Shown here piece after piece: positions 32,903-48,952 of a stretch of 55,057 nt of DNA. Each line of letters begins with the position of its first letter. The stretch's first letter is position 1. Origin of the DNA: Piromyces finnis. Lineage: Eukaryota > Neocallimastigomycota > Neocallimastigomycetes > Neocallimastigales > Neocallimastigaceae. The translations under genes and the position numbers were made by a program. The notes beneath the pieces are model-generated. The model was not told where the DNA came from and did no database searches. It saw only the letters and a program-made list of their open reading frames with translations. Location: contig MCFH01000104.1 in assembly GCA_002104945.1 (NCBI GenBank), positions 1-55,057 of the forward strand, given 5' to 3'.

Positions 32903-34300
32903 ATGAAGAAATTGATTTTTATAACAATATTAGCAGGATTAAATGTATCAAAAATAACTGCTAAAGATTGTTTTTCACTTAAATTGGGTTACCCATGTTG
33001 TTCTACTACTACAACAGTAGTTACTTCAGATAGTGATGGCGATTGGGGTATTGAAAATAATAGTTGGTGTGGTATTGAAAAGAAAATGAAAATTAGTTTC
33101 CCCTTCTTTGGTGGATTTAATTGGAATAATAAAGCAATTAATGCTGCTTCTCCAAACATGAATGTTAATAATTTAAATATCAATAATAATAATAATGCAT
33201 TCAATGGTTGGGCATTCAATCCATGGAATTGGTGGAAAGGTAATTCCAATGCTAACGCCAACTCAAACGTGAATCCAAATACAAATTTTAATAGTAATTT
33301 TAATATCAATAATAATATAAATACAAATACTAATTTAAATACAAATAATAATGCTAATGTAAATTCCAATGTTAATACTAATACAAAAAATCCTAACACA
33401 AATAACAATAATAATATTAATGGAAATGTTAATATCAATAACAAGATTAATAATAATGGTAATACAAATATTAATAAAAATAATAATGCCAATAGTAATA
33501 CAAATACAAATAACGTTAACATTAATAATAATTGGAATACAAATACAAATAATAATGTTAATATTAATAAAAATAATAACACACAAAAGCCAAATTCAAA
33601 TACAAACAACAATAACAATAATAACAATAATAGTAATTCTGTTGGTAGTCTTCCCGATGTTATTGGTGGAAAATCAGGTGTTACTACAGCCTATTGGGAT
33701 TGTTGTGTTGCTTCTTGTTCTTGGGATGCTAACGTTTCGGGTAGTAAGCCAGTTAAAGCATGTCGTAAAGATGGAGTATCTCTTGTTACCGAAGAACTTT
33801 GGAAAGTTAAAAGTGTATGTGATAATGGTGATGCCTATATGTGTAATGATCAACAACCGATTGTAATTAATGAAAAACTTTCATATGGTTTTGCTGCTTC
33901 TCATGATCCATGTTGTTCTTGTCAAAGACTTCAATTTACTTCTGGTCCAATTAAGGGAAAACAAATGATTGTTCAAATTACTAATACTGGTTCTGATGTT
34001 GGTACTAATCATTTTGATATTCAAATTCCAGGTGGTGGTGTTGGTATTTTCAATGGTTGCTCAAAACAATGGGGTGCGCCAAATGATGGTTGGGGCAGAC
34101 GTTATGGTGGTGTAACAACAAAATCTGAATGTAGTCAACTTCCATCCCAGCTTAGAGCCGGTTGTGAATGGAGATTTGGATGGTTTGGTAGTTCTGATAA
34201 TCCAAATGTTGTTTATGAACGTGTTCAATGTCCAAAGGAACTTACTAGGATTTCTGGTTGTGTTCTTCCAGATGATGCTAAGCAAAAGAAAGTTGTTTAA
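32903..34300 (+). CDS. Dockerin-bearing GH45 endo-1,4-beta-glucanase
   Basis: 465 residues from the ATG at 32903. The in-frame TTG at 32864 is not used because only the ATG gives a clean signal peptide (1-20). Residues 21-58 are a fungal dockerin (cysteines 23, 32, 33 and 56; [23 protein letters not shown]), which anchors enzymes in the anaerobic-fungal cellulosome. Residues 85-245 are an Asn/Thr-dominated low-complexity linker. Residues 255-455 are glycoside hydrolase family 45: YWDCC with nucleophile/base D266, [19 protein letters not shown] with proton donor D372 and a helper Asp at 365, then [13 protein letters not shown]. It should cleave internal beta-1,4 bonds of cellulose with inversion, outside the cell. 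Odd points: the family signature usually has Arg before YWD, here Ala263, and the loop before CCSC (residue 337) is short. There is one dockerin where two or three are common. No introns. Confidence 0.95.
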   Translation: MKKLIFITILAGLNVSKITAKDCFSLKLGYPCCSTTTTVVTSDSDGDWGIENNSWCGIEKKMKISFPFFGGFNWNNKAINAASPNMNVNNLNINNNNNAFNGWAFNPWNWWKGNSNANANSNVNPNTNFNSNFNINNNINTNTNLNTNNNANVNSNVNTNTKNPNTNNNNNINGNVNINNKINNNGNTNINKNNNANSNTNTNNVNINNNWNTNTNNNVNINKNNNTQKPNSNTNNNNNNNNNSNSVGSLPDVIGGKSGVTTAYWDCCVASCSWDANVSGSKPVKACRKDGVSLVTEELWKVKSVCDNGDAYMCNDQQPIVINEKLSYGFAASHDPCCSCQRLQFTSGPIKGKQMIVQITNTGSDVGTNHFDIQIPGGGVGIFNGCSKQWGAPNDGWGRRYGGVTTKSECSQLPSQLRAGCEWRFGWFGSSDNPNVVYERVQCPKELTRISGCVLPDDAKQKKVV

Positions 34301-35318
34301 ATTTTTATTTAATTGAAAAATTGTAATATTTTTATTAAAAAATTTAATATTTCTTTCAGATTTCAAATACTTACAGTATTATATATTTTTTTTTATTTAT
34401 ATATATATATATTTAATAATAATTAATAATTTATAACTAAAAATAAATATAAATAAAATTTTGTAAATAAAGAAATTATTTAATAATTAAAATTAGTATT
34501 TTTAATAACATATATTAATGTTTTGTTAATATTCATGTCATAAAATATTATACTAAAAATCTAACCATAATCAATATTTGAATGGTAATAAAAATCTGTT
34601 AAATCTAAATATCATAATACTATATTAACGCTGTATAGCCAATCAATTTTAAGTAATAACCCAATTGATGTTTATTGAACTTTAAGAAAAAAAAAATAAA
34701 ATTTATTTTATTTAACTCTCTTAAAAAAAAATAAAATTATATGTATTAATTATAATAAAAGAAATAAAAGGAAGAAAAATAGATATAATAGAGATAATGT
34801 TATGATTTTGTATTATTATATCTATAAAAAAATAAAAAGTTTATACCCCTTGGTTTTCAAGCCGTTCAATAAATGCACTATTTTGAATGGCTCAGTTCTT
34901 GCTTGGGAATAAAAACAACAATATTTTATAAGATTTTTTGATAGTTTTAAATATATAACTATTAAAATTAAAAATATTGTTAACATTTTTTATAAGAAAA
35001 ATAATTATTTTTGAAACAGAAAAAAATAATATAAGTATTAATTATAGATAATAATTTTATACTATAATTTGAATAATATTTATATTATAAATATATGAAT
35101 ACAAGAAATATTAAAATAAAATAATGATAATAAAAAAAAGTAAGCCAAAAATTAGTTTTAATGTAAAAGAAAATTTTGAGTGTGTATCATAAATTTTTAT
35201 TTGCTGTATAAAATTATTATAAAAAATTTTTTTTATTTCTCTTAGTATTTTTGACTTATGTTAAAAATTAATAAAATAATTGTTTAGTTGATTTTATAAA
35301 AGTTTGTTTTTAATTATA
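34301..35318. other. Spacer between GH45 and APEH genes
   Basis: About 1 kb of AT-rich sequence holding the GH45 3' UTR and the APEH promoter. The only distinct element is the GC-richer foldable patch at 34844-34909. Confidence 0.5.
34844..34909. other. Foldable GC-richer patch
   Basis: Inner arms gccgttcaa (34861) and ttgaatggc (34883) pair with one G-T mismatch. The outer stretches cccttggtttt and cttgcttggg are partly complementary. It stands out from the surrounding AT-rich DNA, but I could not match it to a known RNA family. Confidence 0.3.
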
Positions 35319-40507
<5,189 letters not shown>

Positions 40508-40915
40508 CGTCAAATATTAAATAATTAAATAAATAATTAATTAATTATTTAATAATAATAATAATAATTTAGTGATAATCATTTATAGGAAATAGCAAAA
40601 GAAATTAATTTAAAAAGTTGGTTTTATTAATTATATGGAAATATGTGTATAAATTAATTTAAAATAAAAAATATGTTAAAAAGAACATTTAAGTTTTTTT
40701 TTTTATAGACTTTGAAAATGTGTAATTTTATTTATTAATAATTTAATCAAAGTACACTATATTTATACAAATCGATCATCGTGTAAAAGTCACAAATTAC
40801 AATTCGGAGGAATTCCGCAAGTTCCACAACATAAGAACACGGAAAAGAAGACTCGGAGAAGAAGATTGAAAAATATTATTAATTAATTGTCTTCTTTACC
40901 CTACCTTTTTTTTTT
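40508..40915. other. APEH 3' flank
   Basis: AT-rich, followed from about 40788 by a GC-richer stretch (caattcggaggaattccgca, then aagaagactcggagaagaag) that leads into dispersed-repeat copy B and may be an unrecognised left part of that element. Confidence 0.45.
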
Positions 40916-41520
40916 AGACTAGAAAGAGAATACACTTCTTCTTGTATCTATTTATTTAATTTGTGATTTTACATTATATTAAGTAATAATACATATTAAT
41001 ATAATAAAAAATCAATAAAAATATTAAAATATATATAGATAAAGATATAAATATAAGATAAAATAAAATTATTATTTAATTTGTAAAAAAGTTCAATGAA
41101 CTCTGCAAGTTGTACTGTGTGGGATTGATCCCTACCTAATAAATTAAATGAAATAAAAAAGAGAAGTAGCATCAGGTGTCTTACTAAGCCTATCAAAAAG
41201 TAGCTTCATAGAGCTACTAATGATAGGGATTGTTTTAGTAAGAAAAGCCGCGGGACCTTCTACATATGGAACATGAGACCCCGATGAACTGTAAGGCTGT
41301 TCATTCAAATGTCTTTATTCCGCCTTATCGATTTATAGCCCATCATAAGCTAAAATTACACTAAGAAGAAGTAAAAATATAGTTATTAATAATTTACTTC
41401 CATTTCAAGGAGTAAGCAAGTAATGAATTGATTCTTATATTTAATTAAAAAAAAAAAGAGTAAAAAAATTGTCAGGAAAGCGAAAAAGTTCTGTATTCAG
41501 AGAATACAGAACATTCTAAA
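40916..41520. repeat. Dispersed repeat family, copy B
   Basis: Runs from agactagaaagagaatacac to acattctaaa. Compared with copy C it has an internal deletion just after atcagg (41174). It carries the nested hairpin at 41180-41242 (arms cttactaa/ttagtaag, cctatc/gatagg, agtagct/agctact) and the terminal hairpin ctgtattcagagaatacag at 41491-41509. No intact protein. Confidence 0.88.
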
Positions 41521-41882
41521 ATCCATGCAGACATGAGGGCAATTCTGGTAATGTTTTCATAACCGCATCGAATATGAATAATCCAAGTAATTCCTAAATT
41601 TAAGTGAGGTTTGTTGAAACCGATATGCATCAGGTAATTCGAATTAAGAAATTTATTGGTAGTATATCTGAGGGCTTTACTTCCATTACTTAGGTTATTT
41701 TATTCTAATAACGCTTTCTAATATCTTTAGTACTTTTATTATTTATTCTCATAAGTTTTTTATGCAATAAACAAGAATCATTTAAAATGTTCAACAACTT
41801 TAAATAAACAATTATTGAAAATTAATGAAGATATTTGAACAATTAAATTTTACTAAATTATTTTTTTTTTTTCATAGAATCT
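41521..41882. other. Spacer between repeat copies
   Basis: Sequence after copy B (catgcagacatgagggcaat and onward to about 41700) is less AT-rich than usual and may be a further part of the dispersed element that is missing from copy C. The rest is AT-rich. Confidence 0.4.
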
Positions 41883-42029
41883 TTTTTTTAACGTCATTAA
41901 TTTAATGAAAATTATAATACATGTTATAAAAAAGCAAAATTAAAAATAAAAATAAAAAAATAAAAATAATATATGTTTAAATAAACACAAATGAATAAAA
42001 ATTGGGTATAATGTATTCTAGTAATTTTA
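41883..42029 (-). mobile_element. LINE 3' UTR fragment
   Basis: Matches the last ~150 bases of the LINE 3' UTR (aattataatacatgttataa, tgtttaaataaacacaaatg, tgtattctagtaatttt) in minus orientation, with T-rich DNA on its tail side. Severely 5'-truncated and non-coding. It abuts copy C of the dispersed repeat. Confidence 0.8.
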
Positions 42030-42627
42030 AAATAATTATTAAAGTTGCATAAAAGTTCAATGAACTCTGAAATTCGTATTGTGTGAGATTGGTCCCTACC
42101 TAATAAATTAAATGAAATAAAAAAGAGAAGTAAAATCAGGTATGATAGTGTGGTGTCCACTAAACTCTCCCATGAGTTCATAATGTTTTCATTCGAAGAA
42201 ATACTAACATTGAACCCTGTGTACGGAACATTAGGAATGTTCCTTTGTCATATCGGTATAACGTCGGCGCTCTTGATTACGTTAGGTGTCTTACTAAACC
42301 TATCAAAAAGTAGCTTCATAGAGCTACTAATGGTAAGGATTGTTTTAGTAAGAAAAGCCGCGGGACCTTCTACATATGGAACATGAGACCCCGATGAACT
42401 GTAAGGCTGTTCATTCAAATGTCTTTGTTCCGCCTTATCGATTTGTAGCTAAAGTTCTACCAAGAAGGAACGTAAAAATATAGTTATAAATTGTTTTTCT
42501 CACTTTCGTTTCAGGGAGTAAGTAAGTGATGAATTGATTTTTGTATTTATTTTGAAAAAGAGTAAAAAGATCGTCAAGAAAGCTGAGTGAAGAAGCTCTG
42601 TATTCAGAGAATACAGGGCATTCTAAA
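42030..42627. repeat. Dispersed repeat family, copy C (most complete)
   Basis: Contains all blocks seen in A and B except the left-end agactaag block: the gattggtccctacc block, gttttcattcgaagaaatac, the nested hairpin (42290-42352) and the terminal hairpin (42598-42616). A 78-codon plus-strand frame (42150-42386) crosses it but is broken in the other copies. The element ends in cattctaaa, where an older LINE copy has inserted with its poly(T). Confidence 0.88.
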
Positions 42628-43089
42628 TTTTTTTTTTTTTTTTTTTTTTTTTTAATGGCATCAAATATTTTTAAACTTTTCTATTAATTTAATTAAAATT
42701 ATAATACATGTTATAAAAAAGCAAAATTTAAAATAAAAATAAAAAAATATGTTTAAATAAACACAAATGTATTCTAGTTTATACTATTTGATTTCCAATG
42801 GGACAACGAGCCAAAGATTAATATTTTATCATAGGACAAAATTATGATCTCCATTGGTTGCGTTGGCCCTGCTGGCCTGTCTTACTGTTTCTTCAGCATT
42901 GACGCTCTTGGATGTTGCTTCAAACCTTTTGACCATTGACCATTGCTAGCCAATAGCAAAAGGCATGATTTTGGTTAGAAGTTCCGTGGTTACCGTCAAG
43001 AATGGTGTTCCTTCGTTAGTGCCAGATTGAATCTGACGCTTACAAAGTTCTTTCCATTCCCTTGAATTGTAATTGATATTGTTAAAACT

Positions 43090-43093
<4 letters not shown>
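42628..43093 (-). mobile_element. Older LINE copy, 3' part (interrupted)
   Basis: T tract at 42628-42653, then 3' UTR with an internal deletion, then the coding end with several substitutions relative to the full copy. It stops at gttaaaacttctt (to 43093), where the poly(T) of the 5.8 kb LINE begins. The matching continuation (ccctcaagaagg and onward) is found at 48953, on the far side of that insertion. Confidence 0.88.
43079..43093. repeat. Target-site duplication, left copy
   Basis: ttgttaaaacttctt, 15 bp, repeated exactly at 48938-48952 and flanking the full LINE. In the younger LINE sequence the same place reads gttaaaacttcttccccc, which confirms that this is target sequence and not part of the insert. 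Confidence 0.85.
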
Positions 43094-43137
<44 letters not shown>

Positions 43138-43374
43138 GGCATCAAATATTTTAAACTTTATTATTAATTTAATTAAAATTATAATACATGTAATAAAAAA
43201 TTAAAAAATAAAAATAAAAATAAAAAAAATATGTTTAAATAAACACAAATGAATAAAATTTGGGTATAATGTATTCTAGTAATTTTAATTAAAGTAAGAA
43301 AGCCACTATCATACTAAAGTATAATAATTGTATTTGACTTCCAATGGGACACCGAGCCAAAGATCAAAATTTTG

Positions 43375-46300
43375 TCATGGAACAAAATTATGATCTCCAT
43401 TGGTTGCGCTGGCCCTCCTGGCCTGTCTTACTGTTTCTTCAGCATTGACGCTCTTGGATGTTGCTTCAAACCTTTTGAACATTGACCATTGCTGGCCAAT
43501 AGCAAAAGGCATGATTTTGGTTAGAAGTTCCGCGGTTACCGTCAAGAATGGTGCTCCTTCATTAGTACCAGATTGAATCTGACGCTTACAAAGTTCTTTC
43601 CATTCCCTTGAATTGTAATTAATATTGTTAAAACTTCTTCCCCCAAGAAGGAATTTAAATATTTTACTGCACACACTAGAATAATCATACACATTAATAT
43701 TCACCGGATTATTAGAACTATTACTATCATTAACTAAATTACTATCTAAATTAGAATTATTATCTTCACTATTGCTATCATTACTAATATTATTATTTCT
43801 ATTATTGTTATTATTACTATTGTTACTATTACTATTGTTACTATTACTATTGTTATTACTACTATTGTTACTATTACTATTAATGTTATTACTATCTCTA
43901 CTGATATTATCAATTTCATTATTATTGATAGGACTATTGGAATTACGTTGACTGAAAAAATTTAATAGCTGGACTATGGAATCATAATGTTTAATACGGA
44001 TATCTCTAAATGTTGGACAATCTAATAACCAATGTTTAATACTTTGATCTCCACACTTGCAACATGGACAGTAGTTAGGACAAACTGGATCAACAAATTT
44101 GGCAGCTTTGGCAACTCTAGCATCCAACTTGTATCCGCTTCTTGCTTTCAATAGCCAGTAGAAGCCATAGGCAAACTCTGGGTACTCATAACATAATTTA
44201 ATAAAATCTTTAGTTTCAATAAATTTATTATCATCATAATATTGCGCTTTGATTGAATTCCCTTTGAGATCTTTCCAATAAAAGTTTTTAACTGCTTTAA
44301 CATCTCCATGTTTCTTTAATTTTTTATCAAGTGTCCTACTTGATTTGCACCACGTGTATTTTCTAAATTTAGGAATGTAATTGACAAGGTGTGAGATAAT
44401 ACAATTTGAGTTTTTCCATTTGTTAAAACATCTAACCTGAGCTAACGCACATTTGGCTGACAGTGGAGGAATATTCAAATCTTTTGAAATAGAGTATAAA
44501 GATATAAACGATACAGCTTTATGAACTCCGGCAACCCATCGTATTCCTTTGTTAACATGCTTCTGAGCAATTCTAGACCTAGCTTTGTTGGATCCAAGTA
44601 ATGGTGCAAAGTATGAAACTCTGCTAATCACTTGTGAGTTAAGTACTAGTTTTTTGAAAGGAATAGGAATATTAGGATTTCTTAAGAATTTACTGACTGA
44701 GAAAAGCCCTTTCAAAACCTTGTTATTAAGAGCTTTAATTACTGGTTTAAGGGACAGATTCTTATCAAATGGAACACCAAGATAAGTATAGCAATCAGTA
44801 GTTGGAATGGGTTGTCCTGCTAAGTAAAATGTTGGATCTCTCTTGTTCTGATTTTCTATTGATTCAGGACGAATCACCATCGTTGAACATTTCTGGATAC
44901 CAAATTCCATTTCATTATACAAGGCCCATTCATTAACTCTTCTAAGCATCTTTTTTAAGCATCCTCTTGTTGGAGCACAAATAACTATATCATCTGCAAA
45001 AAGTCCACCACAGCATCGAGTGTCACCTAAACTGACTCCTAGATCTTCGCACTCTCTAAATATATCATTAATAAAGAGATTAAAGAGAATAGGAGAAAGA
45101 GGGCAACCTTGACGGACTCCTTTCTTCACATCAAAAGATTTCGAGAATTGTCCATCTAATTTGACATTAGCCTTAGATGTTAAATATAAATTTTTGATAA
45201 ATTGTAGACTCTTACCTCGGATTCCTAAACAATCTAATTTATGGAGAATATTACCGATTGGGACTGAATCGTATGCTTTCCTGAGATCTAAAAAGGCCAA
45301 ATATGTCTCTTTATTATCTAATTGACGTCTACGGCATATTTCTTGGATTGAAATGAAAAGACTAATACTTTCTTCCTTTTTTCGAAAACCAAATTGTTCA
45401 GGTCTAATGAAATTATTCTTTAAACCATATTCTGAGATTCTAGTGGTGACAATTTTGGAAATCAACTTAATACCATTATTGATAAGTGATATACCTCGAT
45501 AGTTATCACAATCTGTCAAATCTCCCTTCTTAGGAATAGAAACAATACTGGATTCATTCCATGAGTTGGGGAAATCTCCATCCCAAATACGGTTGAATAA
45601 TTTAAGAATAAAATTTAAACCATGAGCATCATTATCTGAAGTAGCATTACCAGAAGAATTATTATCTGTAGCATTATTAGAATCATTACTTGATGGAACT
45701 AATGCTTTGTAAAATTCAATTGGAATACCATCCGGACCTGATGCTTTATAATTTGGAGTAGTGAGGATAGCTGACTTGACTTCATCAATACTAATATCTT
45801 GGTTGATATCCCACTCATCAAGCATAGGAAGTGAAAAACGTTTATTCGTTGGTTCTTCATACCAATGCTCCAAATCAAGACTTATACCACTTGGGTCTGA
45901 TGCAAGATTTTCGAAATGATCATGCCACACATCTAGTTGTTCTTCTGTAGCAACAACTAATTCTCCATTTTTATTTTTAATTGGTTGAGCAATAAAGAAA
46001 GAATCTTTTCCAATTTTTGCAGTTTTCTTGATCCATTTCCAGGCCTTCTTAGGATTATGACTCTTCATATACTCACATCCTGTTTTAATCCAATGAAGAT
46101 ATTCTTGCTTCCTAAATTCATTACATCTTTTGTGGATGTAATCAATGAGTTTACGGTAGATTTTAATTCTTTTAATAAATTCATCTATATCATAAATTCT
46201 TTCTTTTTTAAATCTCTTATACAACTTCATTTTGATTTTTTGAAGATTAAAAATTTGTTGTGAAATATGAAATGAAGACTTTATAACATTATTTGCTGAA

Positions 46301-47899
46301 GTAATACTGAGCTCGTCTGCAATTGAAAAAGCAGTTGAAGTAAACTCTTTGGAAAGTTCATCTGTAGAAACATTAGGATCGTTGAATTTTGCTGAAAGTA
46401 TTTGGAATTTATTATGACTGAGAATAGATTCCTTTTCCTCAATACATTTTAATCTATTCCATTTCAGAATTTTCTTAGGAACATTAAAGTCATTAGAAAA
46501 ATCTTCCATAGGAATAATTTTACCATTAATAAGAAGTGGCTTATGGTCTGACACAGGATAAAAATTATTTATAAATGATCCTGAGTGAATAAGATCTTTC
46601 ATCTTCGAATTGATAAGAGCATGGTCAATGTCGGAAGATTGATCACCTCGAGTCCAAGAGATAGTAGACCCTCTAAGCGGAAGAATTTCCCAATCTCCTA
46701 ATCCATTAGTTGATAACCAGTTGGATAATTTTACTTTAGACATATTAAAATCACCAACAAGAATCGATGGATGGGATGAATGAGTTTGTAACCACAAGCG
46801 AACTTCTAACTTTGCATGATCAACATAGATGTTGTGATGACTATGAGGCATATAAACATTTCCAATCGAGCATTTGAATCTATTCCAGAGACTAAAAGTA
46901 TAAATAGAAATAATATACTTTCCAGAGAAGTTTTCAAGTGAGGCTTGACACGAATTGTGAAAACCTAAATATAAACCTCTCATTCCTGGAACTGATTCGT
47001 CAGCTTTCTTGAAAAAAGTGTCTATAGTTTCGCAAAGTAACACGACAAGGATAATCTGTATTCGAACCAGAACCATTACCAGTTTCTTGGAAACATAAAA
47101 ATAATGGTTTGAAAATAGCTGTGAAATAGCTAATACTATCTCTCTTTTCGTGATTCCACCCATTGGTGTTCCAACTAAGACAAAAAGAAAAGTTATCAGG
47201 CTTGTTGGATGAGGAAGAATCGTTGCTATTATTATTATTATTAAAGTCATCGTTATTAATGGATGATGCATCAGAGGAATAAGTAGAACTATTACTAGAT
47301 GGCTGTGAAACTGAAGAACTATCAACTATTGAACTGTTATCAGAGTTGATAGAGCTATTAGAATTAATTGTTGAATGTTGAGATTGAAATTGTGTTTGCT
47401 GTAGATCTGGAATATTTTCATGATTGGAAACTTGTTGAAGATCTTGTTGAAGATCTAGTTGAAGATCGGATTGTTGATGAGATTGTTGAACTGATTGTTG
47501 AAATGATTGTTGAATAGAATGTTGATGTTTATTAGAAACTAAAATTTTACGTTTGAGAGTGGAAAAAGTGTATTTGTGATTCCTTCTACTACGAGCTGAA
47601 AAGGAAATTGAGGTAACTGAAAGTTTCTTCTTTAACATGTGTAAGATTTTAATACAATCTTTCGATGAACCATGAACCTTGACTAAGAAAAAGTGATCAT
47701 TGAAAGTCTGAAAATATTTAACACTAATAACTGAATTAAATTTATCTTCTAGAATAACCTCGAGTTTTTCCCATAGCATATTTACTGACCATGATCGAAT
47801 ACCACGGATAAAGAAGGAGCGAATATCATTTAAGGGGATACCATAAGACCGGGTACCACGTCTGATATAATTCTTGTCTTTAATATAAAGGACTGACAT
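43375..47899 (-). CDS. LINE polyprotein: endonuclease + reverse transcriptase (one frameshift)
   Basis: Read as one ORF it would be about 1507 residues, broken by one extra T in a T6 run near 47011-47016 (residue ~295). Before the break: an N-terminal region rich in Gln/Ser/Asn and the start of an AP-like endonuclease (LSWNTNGWN, then CFQETG). After it: the rest of the nuclease (LVGDFN, SDIDHAL, SDHKPLL), the reverse transcriptase (IPKKGDLTDCDNYRGISL, FLDLRKAYDSV, GVRQGCPLSP, and the catalytic FADD encoded at 44989-45000), a Cys/His knuckle (CPCCKCG, then HWLLDC), an Asn/Ser tract and a conserved 130-residue tail. The first ~100 codons of the downstream open frame (from 47325) overlap the upstream frame and are out-of-frame noise. 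Function: target-primed reverse transcription of its own RNA. Probably inactive in this copy if the frameshift is real. Confidence 0.9.
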
Positions 47900-48545
47900 G
47901 ATAATAAATTCTAATTAAAAATATTGAATATAAAATAAATACTAATAAAAATTATAAATATAACGTGTATGGAAAAAAAATCTGTCTCTCTCTCTCTTCT
48001 TAAAAGTACTGGATAGTACAAAAATTGTTACGATGCTTTGTTTAAAGTTTTTTTTTTTTTTTGAATTCTAGTTGTAAATTTTCTTTAAAAATTCTAGTTT
48101 TGGTTTGTTGTTAGTAAATTCGAATCGCTTTTTGACACTAAACTTGTTTGACTTTACTTTTCATTAAATATTTAAATTGGTAAAAAATTTGAATCAAGAA
48201 TGTCGACACCAGAAAGCTTGTGAATAGTATTTTTACATGATGTAGAGTGAATCAGTCTCTTACAAGAAACAATACAACAATAGCTACATGAATATAAAAG
48301 TACAATGCAAATGCTAAAGTTGACTACATTGGATTCTTACAAGAGAAGAGTAGTACTACATGAATACATGAATAAAAGAAAAAATACAGCAACAAAATGT
48401 ATTACTCTTCTAATTAAATACTATACAAACTTACCTGAATATCAAACATTCAACTTATTCATCAAATACTTAATTCGATGAATAAAATGTTTTTTAATCG
48501 CTCAGTACCATGAGCTTAGTCCTAATAATTTTCCCTTAAAGACTA
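47900..48545 (-). promoter_or_regulatory. LINE 5' UTR, unique part
   Basis: Between the ORF start and the monomers. Contains a CT-rich tract (tctgtctctctctctcttct at 47979) and two loosely similar stretches with cttacaag and ctacatgaata near 48261 and 48337. Part of a further monomer-like sequence (ctcagtaccatgagc) appears at 48500. No coding frame. Confidence 0.6.
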
Positions 48546-48792
48546 ACCAAGCATCCATTGCGCAATGCTTGGATTTAATTCTTTCTACTCTCTCAGTACC
48601 ATGAGCATGAGTAGACCCCCTTGATAAACTCCATTATTAAATAAATGAAGGCACGTTCCTAAGAGGGCACCAAGCATCCATTGCGCAATACTTGGATTTA
48701 ATTCTTTCTACTCTCTCAGTACCATGAGCATGAGTAGACCCCCTTGAGAAACTACATTTATTAAATAAATGAAGGCACGTTCCCAAGAGGGG
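48546..48792 (-). repeat. Two ~123 bp tandem monomers in the LINE 5' UTR
   Basis: Units start at 48546 and 48669 with accaagcatccattgcgcaa. Both contain ctctctcagtaccatgagca, gagtagacccccttga and aaatgaaggcacgttcc. The core attgcgcaat is self-complementary and sits inside longer partly paired arms (ccaagcat/gcttgg). The arrangement is like the promoter monomers of some LINEs, such as mouse L1; promoter function here is inferred. Confidence 0.85.
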
Positions 48793-48937
48793 TCCAGAGA
48801 CTAAAAGTATAAATAGAAATAATATACTTTCCAGAGAAGTTTTCAAGTGAAGCTTGACACGAATTGTGAAAACCTAAATATAAACCTCTCATTCCCGGAA
48901 CTGATTCGTCAGCTTTCTTGAAAAAGTGTCTATAGTT
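48793..48937 (-). repeat. Copy of an ORF segment at the LINE 5' end
   Basis: About 145 bp matching 46885-47033 in the endonuclease region, same orientation, with only a few differences. It includes the T run at the frameshift site, here five T's instead of six, so the copy keeps the frame open. The junction with the monomer shows short homology (tccagag). Confidence 0.85.
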
Positions 48938-48952
48938 TTGTTAAAACTTCTT
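48938..48952. repeat. Target-site duplication, right copy
   Basis: Second copy of ttgttaaaacttctt. Downstream the host LINE sequence resumes. Confidence 0.85.

Larger units (their letters stand above)
43094..48937 (-). mobile_element. Full-length APE-type LINE (non-LTR retrotransposon)
   Basis: 5.84 kb element on the minus strand. From its 5' end: a copied ORF segment (48793-48937), two ~123 bp monomers (48546-48792), about 650 bp of further 5' UTR, one long ORF (47899-43375, one frameshift), a 3' UTR and a 43-base poly(A) (T at 43092-43134). It is flanked by a 15 bp duplication of the host LINE sequence. The nearly identical truncated copy at 14330-15410 shows recent mobility of the family. 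The ORF carries endonuclease and reverse transcriptase; I see no LTRs, integrase or obvious RNase H. The exact clade was not assigned. Confidence 0.88.

Noticed and set aside
32989-33627. 212-codon minus-strand Leu-rich frame
   Set aside because: Antisense of the Asn-rich linker of GH45; AAT/AAC codons read backwards as Leu/Ile/Val.
42150-42386. 78-codon frame in dispersed repeat copy C as a transposon protein
   Set aside because: The frame is interrupted or deleted in copies A and B and shows no family resemblance. It may be a relic, but I cannot support it as a gene.
47001-47325. First ~100 codons of the downstream LINE frame as a true N-terminus
   Set aside because: Out-of-frame overlap with the upstream frame that encodes the real endonuclease start; it is Ile/His/Pro noise.
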